From NCBI GenBank assembly GCA_035415725.1, contig DAOOGN010000034.1, forward strand, positions 1 through 35,320: a stretch of 35,320 nt of DNA, read 5' to 3'. The notes below the pieces were generated by a model. It was given only the letters and a program-made list of their open reading frames with translations. It had not been told where the DNA came from and made no database searches. Positions 22,984 to 30,943 of the stretch are shown here, piece after piece. Made by a program: the position numbers and the translations under genes. The first letter of the stretch is position 1; every line of letters starts with the position of its first letter. This stretch comes from DSWT01 sp035415725. Its GTDB lineage: Bacteria > Chloroflexota > Anaerolineae > B4-G1 > SLSP01.

Positions 22984-23868
22984 GTGTTGAAGAAAATCCG
23001 TGATTTCCTGGAACTGATCCAGTTCGAGCACACGATCTTCGCCCTCCCCTTCGCCTACGTGGGGATGCTCCTGGCAGCCGGCGGGTGGCCGACGTGGCGG
23101 CAATTCTTCTGGATCACCGTGGCGATGGCGGCGGCACGGACGCTGGCAATGGGCGTCAATCGCCTCGCCGATCGAGCCCTTGACGCACGCAATCCCCGCA
23201 CGGCGAACCGGCCCCTGGTCACCGGGCGCATCGCACTTTCGACGGCGTGGGCAGGAACGGTCACGTCGGGGCTGGTGTTGGGCGTTGCGGCGTGGCAACT
23301 GGGGCCACTGCCGCTGATTTTGTTGCCGGGCGCGCTGCTCTTTCTGGTGGGGTATGCGTTTACCAAACGCTTCACCTGGCTCTCGCACTTCATCCTGGGT
23401 TTTACCGACGGGCTTGCGCCAATGGGGGCGTGGGTTGCGGTACGCGGCTCTTTGTTTACGGCGGACGATCTGCCGGCGTGGCTGCTGTTGGGCGTCGTGA
23501 CGCTGTGGATCGGCGGCTTTGACATCATCTACGCCTGCCAGGACGTCGAGGCCGACCGCGCGGCAGAGTTGCACGCGATCCCGGCGCGATTTGGCGTCCC
23601 TGTAGCGCTTGGGCTTTCGTCGTTGTGTCATGTCGTCACAATCACGTTGCTCATCGTCCTGGGACGGGCGCTGGTTTTAGGCTGGCCCTACTGGCTCGGA
23701 CTGGCTGTCGTCGCCGGGCTGCTCATCTACGAACATAGCCTGGTGCGCCCGAATGACCTTGCGCGCGTCAATGTGGCCTTCTTCAATATCAACAGTTACA
23801 TCAGCGTGACGTTGTTAGCGAGCGTCCTGGGGGCACTATTGTGGGTCAACGGAGTGAACGGCTTTTAA
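22984..23868 (+). CDS. UbiA-family aromatic prenyltransferase (menaquinone type)
   Basis: A 294-residue membrane prenyltransferase with about eight helices that attaches a polyprenyl chain to an aromatic acid. Both Asp-rich Mg-diphosphate motifs are present: NRLADRALDARNPRTANRPL and YACQDVEADRAAELHAIPARFG. The start LIQFEHTIFALPFAYVGMLL is typical of the UbiA/MqnP proteins found with UbiD-type decarboxylases in menaquinone synthesis. The GTG at 22984 is chosen because the upstream in-frame ATG (22960) lies before the -10 box. The C-terminal VNGVNGF is repeat-encoded. A ubiD-type gene lies downstream on the same strand. Confidence 0.9.
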   Translation: MLKKIRDFLELIQFEHTIFALPFAYVGMLLAAGGWPTWRQFFWITVAMAAARTLAMGVNRLADRALDARNPRTANRPLVTGRIALSTAWAGTVTSGLVLGVAAWQLGPLPLILLPGALLFLVGYAFTKRFTWLSHFILGFTDGLAPMGAWVAVRGSLFTADDLPAWLLLGVVTLWIGGFDIIYACQDVEADRAAELHAIPARFGVPVALGLSSLCHVVTITLLIVLGRALVLGWPYWLGLAVVAGLLIYEHSLVRPNDLARVNVAFFNINSYISVTLLASVLGALLWVNGVNGF

Positions 23869-23906
23869 CGGATTTGAAATTCTCGGTAGATCTCACTTTG
23901 CTGGGT

Positions 23907-23949
23907 CTGGATCACCAGATCCAGGCCAAAACAGGGATCTGGCGATCCC
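23907..23949. repeat. two GATC hairpins in the spacer before the phosphatase gene
   Basis: CTGGATC-ACCA-GATCCAG (23907-23924) and GGGATC-TGGC-GATCCC (23934-23949) are adjacent perfect hairpins. The second is a sister of the 11313 repeat. Confidence 0.65.
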
Positions 23950-23977
23950 TCGAAGCATTTATTGAGGAGAACGATCG

Positions 23978-24646
23978 ATCGTAGAAGCTGCATCTGCACG
24001 CACACAGATCACTTTCGTTCGACATGGGCAGGTTTACAATCCCGAGCGCGTCGTTTATGGGCGATTGCCGGGGTTTCCATTGAGCGAATTGGGTGAGCGT
24101 CAGGCTCAGGCAGCGGCTGAGGCACTGCGCCACGAGCCGTTAGCTGCCGTTTTCAGCAGTCCACTGCTGCGCGCGCAGCAAACGGCGCACATTCTACTGG
24201 CAGGACGGCCTGATGTTCCTTTGTTGACATCCCCAGCGCTCAACGAAGTGCAATTCTTCTTCGAGGGACAGCCATTGGCAGCGATGGCGTCCCGCAACTG
24301 GGACCTGTACACCGGCACCGATCCGGTCGGCGAGCGGCCGGCGGATGTCGTCGCCCGCACGCGGGAATTCCTGGCACAGGTGCGGCGCGAGTACGCCGGG
24401 CAGCACGTTGTCGCGGTGAGCCATGGGGACGTGATGGCGTTCACCGCGCTGTGGGCCTTGGGCGTCGCGTTGACACCGGCGAACAAGCATACATTGGACC
24501 AACACGGGTTGGCCGATGATTATCCCGCACCGGCGTCACTGCTGACGTTCATCTATACGCCGGACGCCGACGAACGCCCCACGCAGGTCACGTACCGGCG
24601 TCCTTACGGTGAAGAACTGGCGGATCACGGGGTTTCACCAAAATAA
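23978..24646 (+). CDS. histidine phosphatase (phosphoglycerate mutase-like)
   Basis: About 222 residues. The catalytic motif FVRHGQVYNPERV (RHG) is at the N-terminus. The second conserved segments follow: LSELGERQAQAAAEAL, AVFSSPLLRAQQTAHIL, the acid in ALNEVQFFFEG, and the distal His in VVAVSHGDVMAF. The protein is a cofactor-independent-of-metal phosphomonoesterase of unknown substrate. No ATG, GTG or TTG lies between the upstream stop (23963) and the RHG motif. GGAG at 23966-23969 is well spaced for an ATC at 23978, which I use as a provisional start. The first standard start (TTG, 24065) would delete the catalytic site. Confidence 0.82.
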   Translation: MVEAASARTQITFVRHGQVYNPERVVYGRLPGFPLSELGERQAQAAAEALRHEPLAAVFSSPLLRAQQTAHILLAGRPDVPLLTSPALNEVQFFFEGQPLAAMASRNWDLYTGTDPVGERPADVVARTREFLAQVRREYAGQHVVAVSHGDVMAFTALWALGVALTPANKHTLDQHGLADDYPAPASLLTFIYTPDADERPTQVTYRRPYGEELADHGVSPK

Positions 24647-24647
24647 T

Positions 24648-24671
24648 GTTGGAACGTTGAAACGTTCCAAC
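24648..24671. terminator. GTTGGAACGT hairpin after the phosphatase gene
   Basis: GTTGGAACGT-TGAA-ACGTTCCAAC is a perfect 10-bp stem directly after the phosphatase stop, followed by GTTTTG. It may act as a terminator or be a dispersed palindrome; the T-run is short. Confidence 0.5.
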
Positions 24672-24689
24672 GTTTTGCAAGGAGTGCTT

Positions 24690-25628
24690 GTGTCAAGAGT
24701 GAAAGGCATACTGCTGACGTTCAGTCTCGGTGCAGTTTTGTTGACCGGATGCCGGAAGCCCGAGGCGGGGACACTGCGCATTGCCGTGCTGCCGGTGCTC
24801 GACACACTGCCGCTGTACGTCGCCGAAGCCGAGGGATATTTCACCGCCCAAGGGATTGCCGTCGAGTTGATTCCCACCGCTTCCGCCGCTGAACGTGATC
24901 AATTGTTGCAGGCCGGACAGATCGACGGCTTTATCACCGATCTGGTGGCCCTGGGGCTGTACAATCGTGAATCTCCACAAGTGATCGCCGTGCGCTATGC
25001 CATGATCCCCACGGCAGATTTTGCACAGTTCCGCATCCTGGCAGCCGCCCAATCCGGCATCAACAGTGTGGAAGATTTGCGCGGCGTTCCGATTGGCGTT
25101 TCTGAAGGCACGGTCATCGAGTATGTGACGCACCGACTGTTGGAGGCCGAAGGTCTGCCCACGGAGGCAATTGTCACGTTAGCCGTCCCCAAAATCTCGG
25201 ATCGGATGGCGCTGCTCGATGCGGGGGAACTGCATGCGGCAACACTGCCGGAACCGCTGGCATCGCTGGCGATGCAGCAAGGGGCGCTGGTGATCGCCGA
25301 TGATACCCACCACCCGGAGGTCAGTTGCAGTCTCTACGCCTTCCGCAAGGACGTGATCGAACGACAACCGCAAACCGTGCACGCTTTCCTCGCCGCCATC
25401 GACCAGGCCAGCGCGGCGATCAACGCGGACAAAAGCCGCTGGAGCACTCTCCTCGCCGAGAAAGGAGTGGTGCCGGCTTCATTGGCCGGCGGCTACACTC
25501 TGCCCGACTATCCCGCCGACGCCGTCCCCACCGAAGCACAATTCGCCGACGCCATCGCCTGGCTCAAAGAAACCGGACGACTCACAACGACGCCGGAGTA
25601 CCAGGATTCAGTAGATAGTCGACGGTAG
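24690..25628 (+). CDS. ABC-transporter substrate-binding lipoprotein (NMT1/SsuA type)
   Basis: A 312-residue solute-binding protein. The signal sequence VKGILLTFSLGAVLLTGC ends in lipobox LTGC with lipidation on Cys21. The first lobe starts LRIAVLPVLDTLPLYVAEAEGYF and continues with GYF-like NMT1/THI5 features (VELIPTASAAERDQLLQAGQ and IDGFITDLVALGLYN). The second lobe has VEDLRGVPIGVSEGTVIEYV. The ligand cannot be told from sequence; the fold handles nitrate, sulfonates and pyrimidine-like ligands. The GTG at 24690 has AAGGAG five bases ahead. The repeat-encoded tail is DSVDSRR. It works with the ATPase and permease two genes downstream. Confidence 0.9.
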   Translation: MSRVKGILLTFSLGAVLLTGCRKPEAGTLRIAVLPVLDTLPLYVAEAEGYFTAQGIAVELIPTASAAERDQLLQAGQIDGFITDLVALGLYNRESPQVIAVRYAMIPTADFAQFRILAAAQSGINSVEDLRGVPIGVSEGTVIEYVTHRLLEAEGLPTEAIVTLAVPKISDRMALLDAGELHAATLPEPLASLAMQQGALVIADDTHHPEVSCSLYAFRKDVIERQPQTVHAFLAAIDQASAAINADKSRWSTLLAEKGVVPASLAGGYTLPDYPADAVPTEAQFADAIAWLKETGRLTTTPEYQDSVDSRR

Positions 25629-25764
25629 ATGGGGAGAAGAAAAGGCACGTTGAGGTTCGCTCATGTGCGGATTCATCCATTCATCATGACTACTTGACTA
25701 ACGATTATCAGATTATTGGCTCTCTGGAACCTGGTATGGTGATGGAAAAACGGCTTTAGTTTTT

Positions 25765-25829
25765 GCCACGGATGACACGGATGGTACTGATTTTTTATAC
25801 TTTGTGTGTCAATCCGTGAAATCCGTGGC
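25765..25829. repeat. GCCACGGAT inverted repeat in the SBP-DUF spacer
   Basis: GCCACGGATGACACGGATGG (25765-25784) and CAATCCGTGAAATCCGTGGC (25810-25829) are complementary apart from a few bases and have a 25-base AT-rich loop. The rest of the 268-base spacer is a mix of degenerate repeats (GTAGATGGGG, GACTACTTGACTAACG). No promoter was recognised with confidence. Confidence 0.65.
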
Positions 25830-25896
25830 TGGTTTCTTATTTTAACTTTCAACCCCACAAAATCCTGAAGAATCATTATTTTTAAAGGAGGCCATC

Positions 25897-26838
25897 ATGT
25901 TCAGAAAAACGCAGGTTCCCGTACCATTTCTCGAACCGAAAGTGCTGGTGATCAACTTCGCGCCGGTGTTTCCTGAGCGGGGCGGCAAACAGTTGTACGA
26001 AGTCCTCGGCTGGAACGATCCCCACGCTCTTATGCCGCAGTACATCGCCGACCTGGAAGAGTGCAGCTACGGCTATGTGCGCTATCGCATTGTAGAAACC
26101 ATTGAGGCGGACGCTTATCCGCTCAAAAAGGACGGCTTCCGTTACACCAACGCCACGTACATGGCTTGCCACGAGGGGAAGGAAGCATGGCATCAGCCTG
26201 ATGCGGTGGACTATGCAGCCATTTTCACGACGTATAAAATTCCCCGGCGCGTGATGCGGGGGGATGTTGACGAAGTGTGGCTCTGGGGCTTCCCTTACGG
26301 CGGATTCTGGGAGTCCACAATGGCCGGCGGAAATTCCTACTTCTGCAACTCCGAACCTGTGCCGGGCTTCTGGGGGCGACGCACGTTCGTCACCATGGGC
26401 TTCAATTACGAGCGCGGCGTCGGTGAGATGTTGGAGGCATTCGGCCACCGCGTCGAATCGATCATGCGCCACGTTTACGGCTCGTGGGAGCCCGCCCTCA
26501 CCCATGCCTGGAACCGCTTCACGCTGTACGACAAGGTCGCGCCGGGCGAAGCCGCCTGCGGCACCGTCCACTTTGCGCCCAACAGCGACCGCGACTACGA
26601 CTGGGGCAATCGCCGCACGGTGATGAGCACCGCCGACGACTGGCTCAACTACCCCGATCTCACCGGCGCAAAGAAGCCGATGAACTGCGCCCAATGGGGC
26701 AACGGCAACATCCGTGAACACCACCGCTGGTGGCTCAAGCGCCTTCCTCACGCCGGAGGTCGCGCTGCCGATGGCAAGTTGAACAACTGGTGGCCGTATC
26801 TTGTGGACTTCAACCGGTTTGCGGAGAGTAAGAAATGA
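25897..26838 (+). CDS. conserved protein of unknown function (313 aa)
   Basis: The protein starts with a beta strand (PKVLVINFAPVFPERGGKQL) and is rich in aromatic residues. Notable conserved-looking blocks are VDEVWLWGFPYGGFWESTMAG, RTFVTMGFNYERGVGEMLEA, RDYDWGNRRTV, DDWLNYPDLTG, and a C-terminal CAQWGNGNIREHHRWWLKRLP with NNWWPYL. Several histidines, aspartates and cysteines could form a metal or catalytic site, but none is assigned. There is no signal peptide or membrane segment. AAAGGAGG precedes the ATG. It lies between the transporter lipoprotein and its ATPase with a 3-base gap to the latter, so it belongs to the transporter operon. Confidence 0.75.
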   Translation: MFRKTQVPVPFLEPKVLVINFAPVFPERGGKQLYEVLGWNDPHALMPQYIADLEECSYGYVRYRIVETIEADAYPLKKDGFRYTNATYMACHEGKEAWHQPDAVDYAAIFTTYKIPRRVMRGDVDEVWLWGFPYGGFWESTMAGGNSYFCNSEPVPGFWGRRTFVTMGFNYERGVGEMLEAFGHRVESIMRHVYGSWEPALTHAWNRFTLYDKVAPGEAACGTVHFAPNSDRDYDWGNRRTVMSTADDWLNYPDLTGAKKPMNCAQWGNGNIREHHRWWLKRLPHAGGRAADGKLNNWWPYLVDFNRFAESKK

Positions 26839-26841
26839 GAA

Positions 26842-27618
26842 ATGTTTGACTTACGCGATGTGACCTTCGCCTATGCGGGTCAATTGCCGGTGTTCGAGCG
26901 GTTCTCGTGGTGCGGGAAACGCGGGGAGACCTGGGCGGTGTTGGGGCCGTCGGGCTGTGGGAAGAGCACACTATTGATGCTGCTGGCAGGATTGCTGCAT
27001 CCGCAGTCAGGCGAGGTCGCCATCGCTGGCGAGCCCATCGTCCGTCCACGTCCGTGCACGGGGTTGATTTTGCAGGAGTACGGTTTGCTCCCGTGGGCGA
27101 CAGTGCAAGACAACGTGAGATTGGGACTGCGTATTCGCCGCTTCTACGGCCCTGATGGGCGGCACGTTCCCCGCGATGAACGCATCGATCCCGCCGAGGC
27201 GCAGACCCGCGTCGCCCAGTGGCTGGCGCGGCTGGGCATCGCCGACGTAGCGACGAAGTACCCCGCTCAGATTTCCGGCGGGCAGCGCCAGCGCACAGCC
27301 ATTGTGCGCACACTCGTCCTCGATCCTGACCTGGTGTTGATGGACGAGCCATTCTCCGCGCTGGACGCTCCCACCCGCGAAGACTTGCAAATGCTCACCT
27401 TGACGCTGTGCGCAGAAGCCGCTGTCACCGTGGTGCTCGTCACACACAACATCGAAGAGGCGGCGTTTGTGGGGCAGAAGGTACTGCTGTTGGGAAAGCC
27501 CCCCAACCGGAAGGCCGATGTTCTGGAAAACACGCATAGTGCGCGAGTCGAGTATCGCCATTCCACGGCGTATCAAAATGTATGTTCGGCGTTGCGTAGC
27601 CAGGTTGGTGAACGATGA
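26842..27618 (+). CDS. ABC transporter ATPase (nitrate/sulfonate/taurine type)
   Basis: A 258-residue nucleotide-binding subunit. It has Walker A GPSGCGKST (about residues 34-42), Q-loop LILQEYGLLPW, signature ISGGQRQRTAIVR, Walker B LVLMDEPFSALD and the switch His in VTHNIEEA. The LLPW after the Q-loop is typical of the SsuB/TauB/NrtD group. An insertion with YGPDGRHVPRDER lies between Q-loop and signature. It couples to the permease through a shared ATGA at 27615-27618 and is preceded by the unknown 313-residue gene. Confidence 0.95.
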   Translation: MFDLRDVTFAYAGQLPVFERFSWCGKRGETWAVLGPSGCGKSTLLMLLAGLLHPQSGEVAIAGEPIVRPRPCTGLILQEYGLLPWATVQDNVRLGLRIRRFYGPDGRHVPRDERIDPAEAQTRVAQWLARLGIADVATKYPAQISGGQRQRTAIVRTLVLDPDLVLMDEPFSALDAPTREDLQMLTLTLCAEAAVTVVLVTHNIEEAAFVGQKVLLLGKPPNRKADVLENTHSARVEYRHSTAYQNVCSALRSQVGER

Positions 27619-27627
27619 GAAAAAACA

Positions 27628-28386
27628 TTGACAAAGTTTACTAATCTGTCCCTCATCTACGCGATCCTCGTTTTATTGATCTTCTGGGAAGGCGCTGCTC
27701 TGATCGTTCAGAGACCCATTTTACCCACGCCGTACGTGGTCATCCGTGCCTTCCTCCGTGACCTGCCCCGCGACCTGGGGCGGCACACGCTCGTCAGCCT
27801 GTACCGCGTGGCAGCGAGTATCGTCCTGGCGATTGTGCTGGCGACGCCGGCCGGGCTGCTACTGGGCCAGAGCGCGAGGCTCAACCGCATCTTTGCGCCG
27901 TTCATCTACCTGCTGTTCCCGATTCCCAAAGTGGTGCTGGTGCCCCTGGTGTTGCTGTTTTTAGGCGTGGGCGACTTTCCCAAGATCGTCATCATCACGC
28001 TGATTCTGTTCTTCCAAATCCTGGTGCTCGTGCGCGACGCCGCCGCCGCCATCCGCCCGGAATTACTGCTCAGTGTGCGCAGTCTGGGGGCGGGACGGCG
28101 TGCGCTGTTCCGCTTCGTCTATCTGCCGGCAAGTATCCCGGCGATCCTCACCGCCGTGCGGCAATCTATCGGCACCGCCGTCGCCGTGCTCTACGTCGCC
28201 GAGTTATTTGCCACCCATTACGGACTGGGCTACTATATCTACTATCAGGGCAGCACGCTCTTCGATTATCCGCGCATGTACGCGGGGATCGTGGCGATGA
28301 GTTTGCTTGGATTGGGGTTGTATTGGGGGGTGGATATGCTGGAACGGTGGCTTTGCGGCTGGGCAGCGGTAGACGGCGGACAGTAG
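27628..28386 (+). CDS. ABC transporter permease (NitT/TauT type), start ambiguous
   Basis: A 252-residue permease with about six helices and the EAA loop SLGAGRRALFRFVYLPASIP contacting the ATPase. The helices start at SLIYAILVLLIFWEGAALIV. In-frame TTG at 27628 is the first possible start in this frame. An ATG at 27615 overlaps the ATPase stop (ATGA), has typical operon spacing and would read MRKTLTKFTNL if the A-run AGAAAAAAC were one base shorter. A single-base indel, or frameshift on the A6 run, is therefore likely. The C-terminal VDGGQ is repeat-encoded. The annotation is otherwise solid. Confidence 0.9.
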   Translation: MTKFTNLSLIYAILVLLIFWEGAALIVQRPILPTPYVVIRAFLRDLPRDLGRHTLVSLYRVAASIVLAIVLATPAGLLLGQSARLNRIFAPFIYLLFPIPKVVLVPLVLLFLGVGDFPKIVIITLILFFQILVLVRDAAAAIRPELLLSVRSLGAGRRALFRFVYLPASIPAILTAVRQSIGTAVAVLYVAELFATHYGLGYYIYYQGSTLFDYPRMYAGIVAMSLLGLGLYWGVDMLERWLCGWAAVDGGQ

Positions 28387-28425
28387 ACGAGGGGAGAATG
28401 CGCTCATTCTTGATAAGGGGGAACG

Positions 28426-29886
28426 ATGAAGACTAACACGCTGCGGGATTTTGTGCATCTGCTGGAGACGCGCGATCAACTGGTGCGGGTGACGGTGCCG
28501 GTGGCGGCGGAACTGGAGATCACCGAGATCGTGGAACGGGTGAGCAAGGGGCCGGCGGAACGCAACAAGGCACTGCTCTTCGAGCATGTGACCGGCTACG
28601 CGATGCCGGTGCTGATCAACATGTTCGGCAGTGCGCAGCGGATGGCGTGGGCACTGCACATGGACGATTTGGATGACCTCACCCGCAACCTGGCGAAACT
28701 GATCGATTGGCGATGGCCGCAGAACGCGGGCGCGGCAGTAGGGCGCGGCGTGGGTCTGCTCAACGCACTGCGCGCCGCCGGGATCAAGCCACACAAGGTC
28801 AGACGCGCGCCGGTGCAGGAGATCGTCGAGACCAAGAATCCGTCGCTGGACGGCATCCCTATCCTCACATGCTGGCCCAACGATGGCGGGCCGTTCGTCA
28901 CCCTGCCGCAGGTGGTGACCCGCGATCCGCTCAAGGGCGTGCGCAACGTGGGAATGTACCGCCTGCAAAAGGTCGATAGCCGCACGTTGCTCGTCCACTG
29001 GCAGCGACACAAGGGCGGCGCGGAACACGAGCGCGTCGCCCAATCGTTGGGGAAGCGCGTCCCTGTGGCCGTCGTGCTGGGCGGCGATCCGGCGTGCATC
29101 TGGGCCGCGTCCGCGCCGCTGCCGCCCGACCTCGACGAGTACCTGCTCGCCGGCTGGCTGCGCGGTCGGCCTGTCGAGCTGGTGGACTGCGTCACGCAGC
29201 CGCTCGCCATTCCCGCCGAGGCTGACATCGTTGTCGAGGGCTACGTCGATCCCGACGACCGCCGCCCCGAAGGCCCCTTCGGCGACCACACCGGCTACTA
29301 CACGCCCGTGGAGCCGTTCCCCGCACTGCACGTCACCGCCATCACCCGGCGGCGCGATCCCATCTACCCGGCCACCGTCGTCGGCATCCCGCCGATGGAG
29401 GATTACTGGATGGGCAAGGCCACCGAGCGCTTGTTCTTGCCATTGCTGCGCCTGTTTCTGCCGGAAATCGTCGATTGGGCGATGCCCGCGCCGGGCCTCT
29501 TCCATAACCTGGTATTCGTGAGCATCAAGAAGCGCTTTCCGGGGCACGCACGCAAGGTCATCCACGGCCTGTGGGGGCTGGCGCTCCTCAGTCTGGCGAA
29601 AGCGGTGGTGATCGTGGATGAATGGGTAGACGTGCAGAACCCGACCATCGCAGCGTGGCAGGCGTTGGGCAACGTCGATTGGTCACGAGACGTCGTCATC
29701 GGCGACGGGCCGACCGATCACCTGGATCACGCCTCATACCATCATTCCTTCGGCGGCAAAATCGGCATCGACGCCACCGCCAAATGGCCCGAAGAAGGCT
29801 ACACCCGTGGGTGGCCCGAACTCGTGCGGATGACGCCGGCAGTCAAGGCGCAGGTGGATGCGCTGTGGGGAAAGTTGGGGTTATAG
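28426..29886 (+). CDS. UbiD-family decarboxylase (menaquinone type)
   Basis: A 486-residue prenylated-FMN-dependent decarboxylase with the family length. Motifs are AELEITEIVERVSKGP at the N-terminus, the Mn/FMN-binding NVGMYRLQKVD region with HWQRHKGG, and the catalytic Glu in RPEGPFGDHTGYYTPVEPF. IVDEWVDVQNPTIAAWQALGN is typical of the C-terminal part. It would remove the carboxyl group from a prenylated aromatic acid made by the UbiA-type enzyme. GGGGGAACG precedes the ATG. It is last in the plus-strand group with the transporter. No ubiX-type prenyl-FMN gene is in the window. Confidence 0.93.
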   Translation: MKTNTLRDFVHLLETRDQLVRVTVPVAAELEITEIVERVSKGPAERNKALLFEHVTGYAMPVLINMFGSAQRMAWALHMDDLDDLTRNLAKLIDWRWPQNAGAAVGRGVGLLNALRAAGIKPHKVRRAPVQEIVETKNPSLDGIPILTCWPNDGGPFVTLPQVVTRDPLKGVRNVGMYRLQKVDSRTLLVHWQRHKGGAEHERVAQSLGKRVPVAVVLGGDPACIWAASAPLPPDLDEYLLAGWLRGRPVELVDCVTQPLAIPAEADIVVEGYVDPDDRRPEGPFGDHTGYYTPVEPFPALHVTAITRRRDPIYPATVVGIPPMEDYWMGKATERLFLPLLRLFLPEIVDWAMPAPGLFHNLVFVSIKKRFPGHARKVIHGLWGLALLSLAKAVVIVDEWVDVQNPTIAAWQALGNVDWSRDVVIGDGPTDHLDHASYHHSFGGKIGIDATAKWPEEGYTRGWPELVRMTPAVKAQVDALWGKLGL

Positions 29887-29892
29887 GTGAAG

Positions 29893-29920
29893 TTGTGCTT
29901 TGAGCATGAGGCTCTATAAT
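29893..29920 (+). promoter_or_regulatory. promoter of the effector-associated-domain gene (leaderless type)
   Basis: TTGTGC (29893-29898), 16 bases, perfect TATAAT (29915-29920), then ATG at 29927. With six bases between -10 and ATG, the transcript is expected to begin at the start codon. Confidence 0.7.
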
Positions 29921-29926
29921 TTGAGT

Positions 29927-30928
29927 ATGTCCAACGCCAAAGTGCCCACGTCTCGCCGCGGCTTGACCGGCGACTTGTTACAGACATTGTCCGACACTCT
30001 ATTGCGCTGCGGCCCTTTCTACAGTGCGCATGCGTTGAACGCCGTGTTTATCGACCGAAGATTATATCCGTGGCGCTATCGCGTGCCCGATGCGGACACC
30101 CCCCAATCGCGGGTGCAGGCGCTCATCGCCTATTTGCACGATCAAACGACTGTGGATGGCGACAACGCTTTAGCGCTTTTTGTCCAGGTTTTACGAGATC
30201 AAACCGATGTTGGTGATGCCTGTTACCGCGAACTCGATCAGTTGGCGATTGCCTTAAGCGGCGGTTCGGCGACATCCCTTACGCCATCCGGCGCTATGCC
30301 CCCTTCCACTGTGACCGCCGGCGACCCTTATACCCCTTACGAGACGGCCATGCGCGTCCTGTTATCCCGCCTGGGCAAGACCCATCCACGCTACAATGAG
30401 GCGCTCATTTACCAACAGCGCCTGGATGAGAATCTCAAAGGGACGCGGCTCTATGGCGATACGGAAACTCGCCGCGCCGAGCGCGCCGAAATCCTCGCGC
30501 GGCTCAACGCGCTCTCGATGGCGACGCTCGACACGCTCTTCAGCGAATTGGGCAATGCGTCGATCCCCTCAGTCGCTCCGTCTGCACCCCCTGGCAGCAT
30601 CACGGTCATCGGCGATGGCAATGTGGTCGGCAACAACAATCAAGTCTCCATCAACAAACCGGCAACGGCCAACCCACCGCCAGCAACACCATCCGGTTTG
30701 CCCGATCGCGCGCAAGCGTTGAGATTGCTTACACTGCTGACCCAGCATTTCAGTTTAGACGAACTGAACACGTTGTGTTTCGCGGTGGGCGTGAATTTTG
30801 ATGAGTTGCCCGGGGCAGGATTGACGGGCAAAGCGCGGGAACTGCTCAGTTATTGCGAACGTCACGCCTGCATGCCTGCCTTGATCAACGCCGGCCAAAC
30901 CCTCCGCCCAGAGTTGGATTGGTCATAA
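29927..30928 (+). CDS. effector-associated-domain (EAD) adaptor-like protein
   Basis: A 333-residue soluble protein with three modules. Residues about 12-110 (LTGDLLQTLSDTLLRCGPFY ... LPWRY-type RLYPWRYRVPDAD) and residues about 135-209 (YETAMRVLLSRLGKTHPRYNEA ... RAERAEILARLNAL) look like helical effector-associated or death-like domains. Next comes a G/N-rich beta motif, ITVIGDGNVVGNNNQVSI (about 225-242). Residues 266-333 (LLTQHFSLDELNTLCFAVGV, FDELPGAGLTGKARELLSYC, RPELDW) match the EAD7-type pattern. EADs recruit effectors in bacterial conflict and immunity systems. No effector is adjacent, so a free adaptor is inferred. The ATG at 29927 follows the -10 box directly, so no ribosome site is needed. 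Confidence 0.75.
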   Translation: MSNAKVPTSRRGLTGDLLQTLSDTLLRCGPFYSAHALNAVFIDRRLYPWRYRVPDADTPQSRVQALIAYLHDQTTVDGDNALALFVQVLRDQTDVGDACYRELDQLAIALSGGSATSLTPSGAMPPSTVTAGDPYTPYETAMRVLLSRLGKTHPRYNEALIYQQRLDENLKGTRLYGDTETRRAERAEILARLNALSMATLDTLFSELGNASIPSVAPSAPPGSITVIGDGNVVGNNNQVSINKPATANPPPATPSGLPDRAQALRLLTLLTQHFSLDELNTLCFAVGVNFDELPGAGLTGKARELLSYCERHACMPALINAGQTLRPELDWS

Positions 30929-30943
30929 TGCTGAACGCCACAA

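Noticed and set aside
24065..24646. TTG start of the histidine phosphatase at 24065
   Set aside because: It would remove the catalytic RHG motif that is encoded in frame just upstream.
28204..29565. A 453-codon minus-strand open frame
   Set aside because: It is antisense to the UbiD gene and permease end, has no domain signals, and arises from GC-rich third positions.
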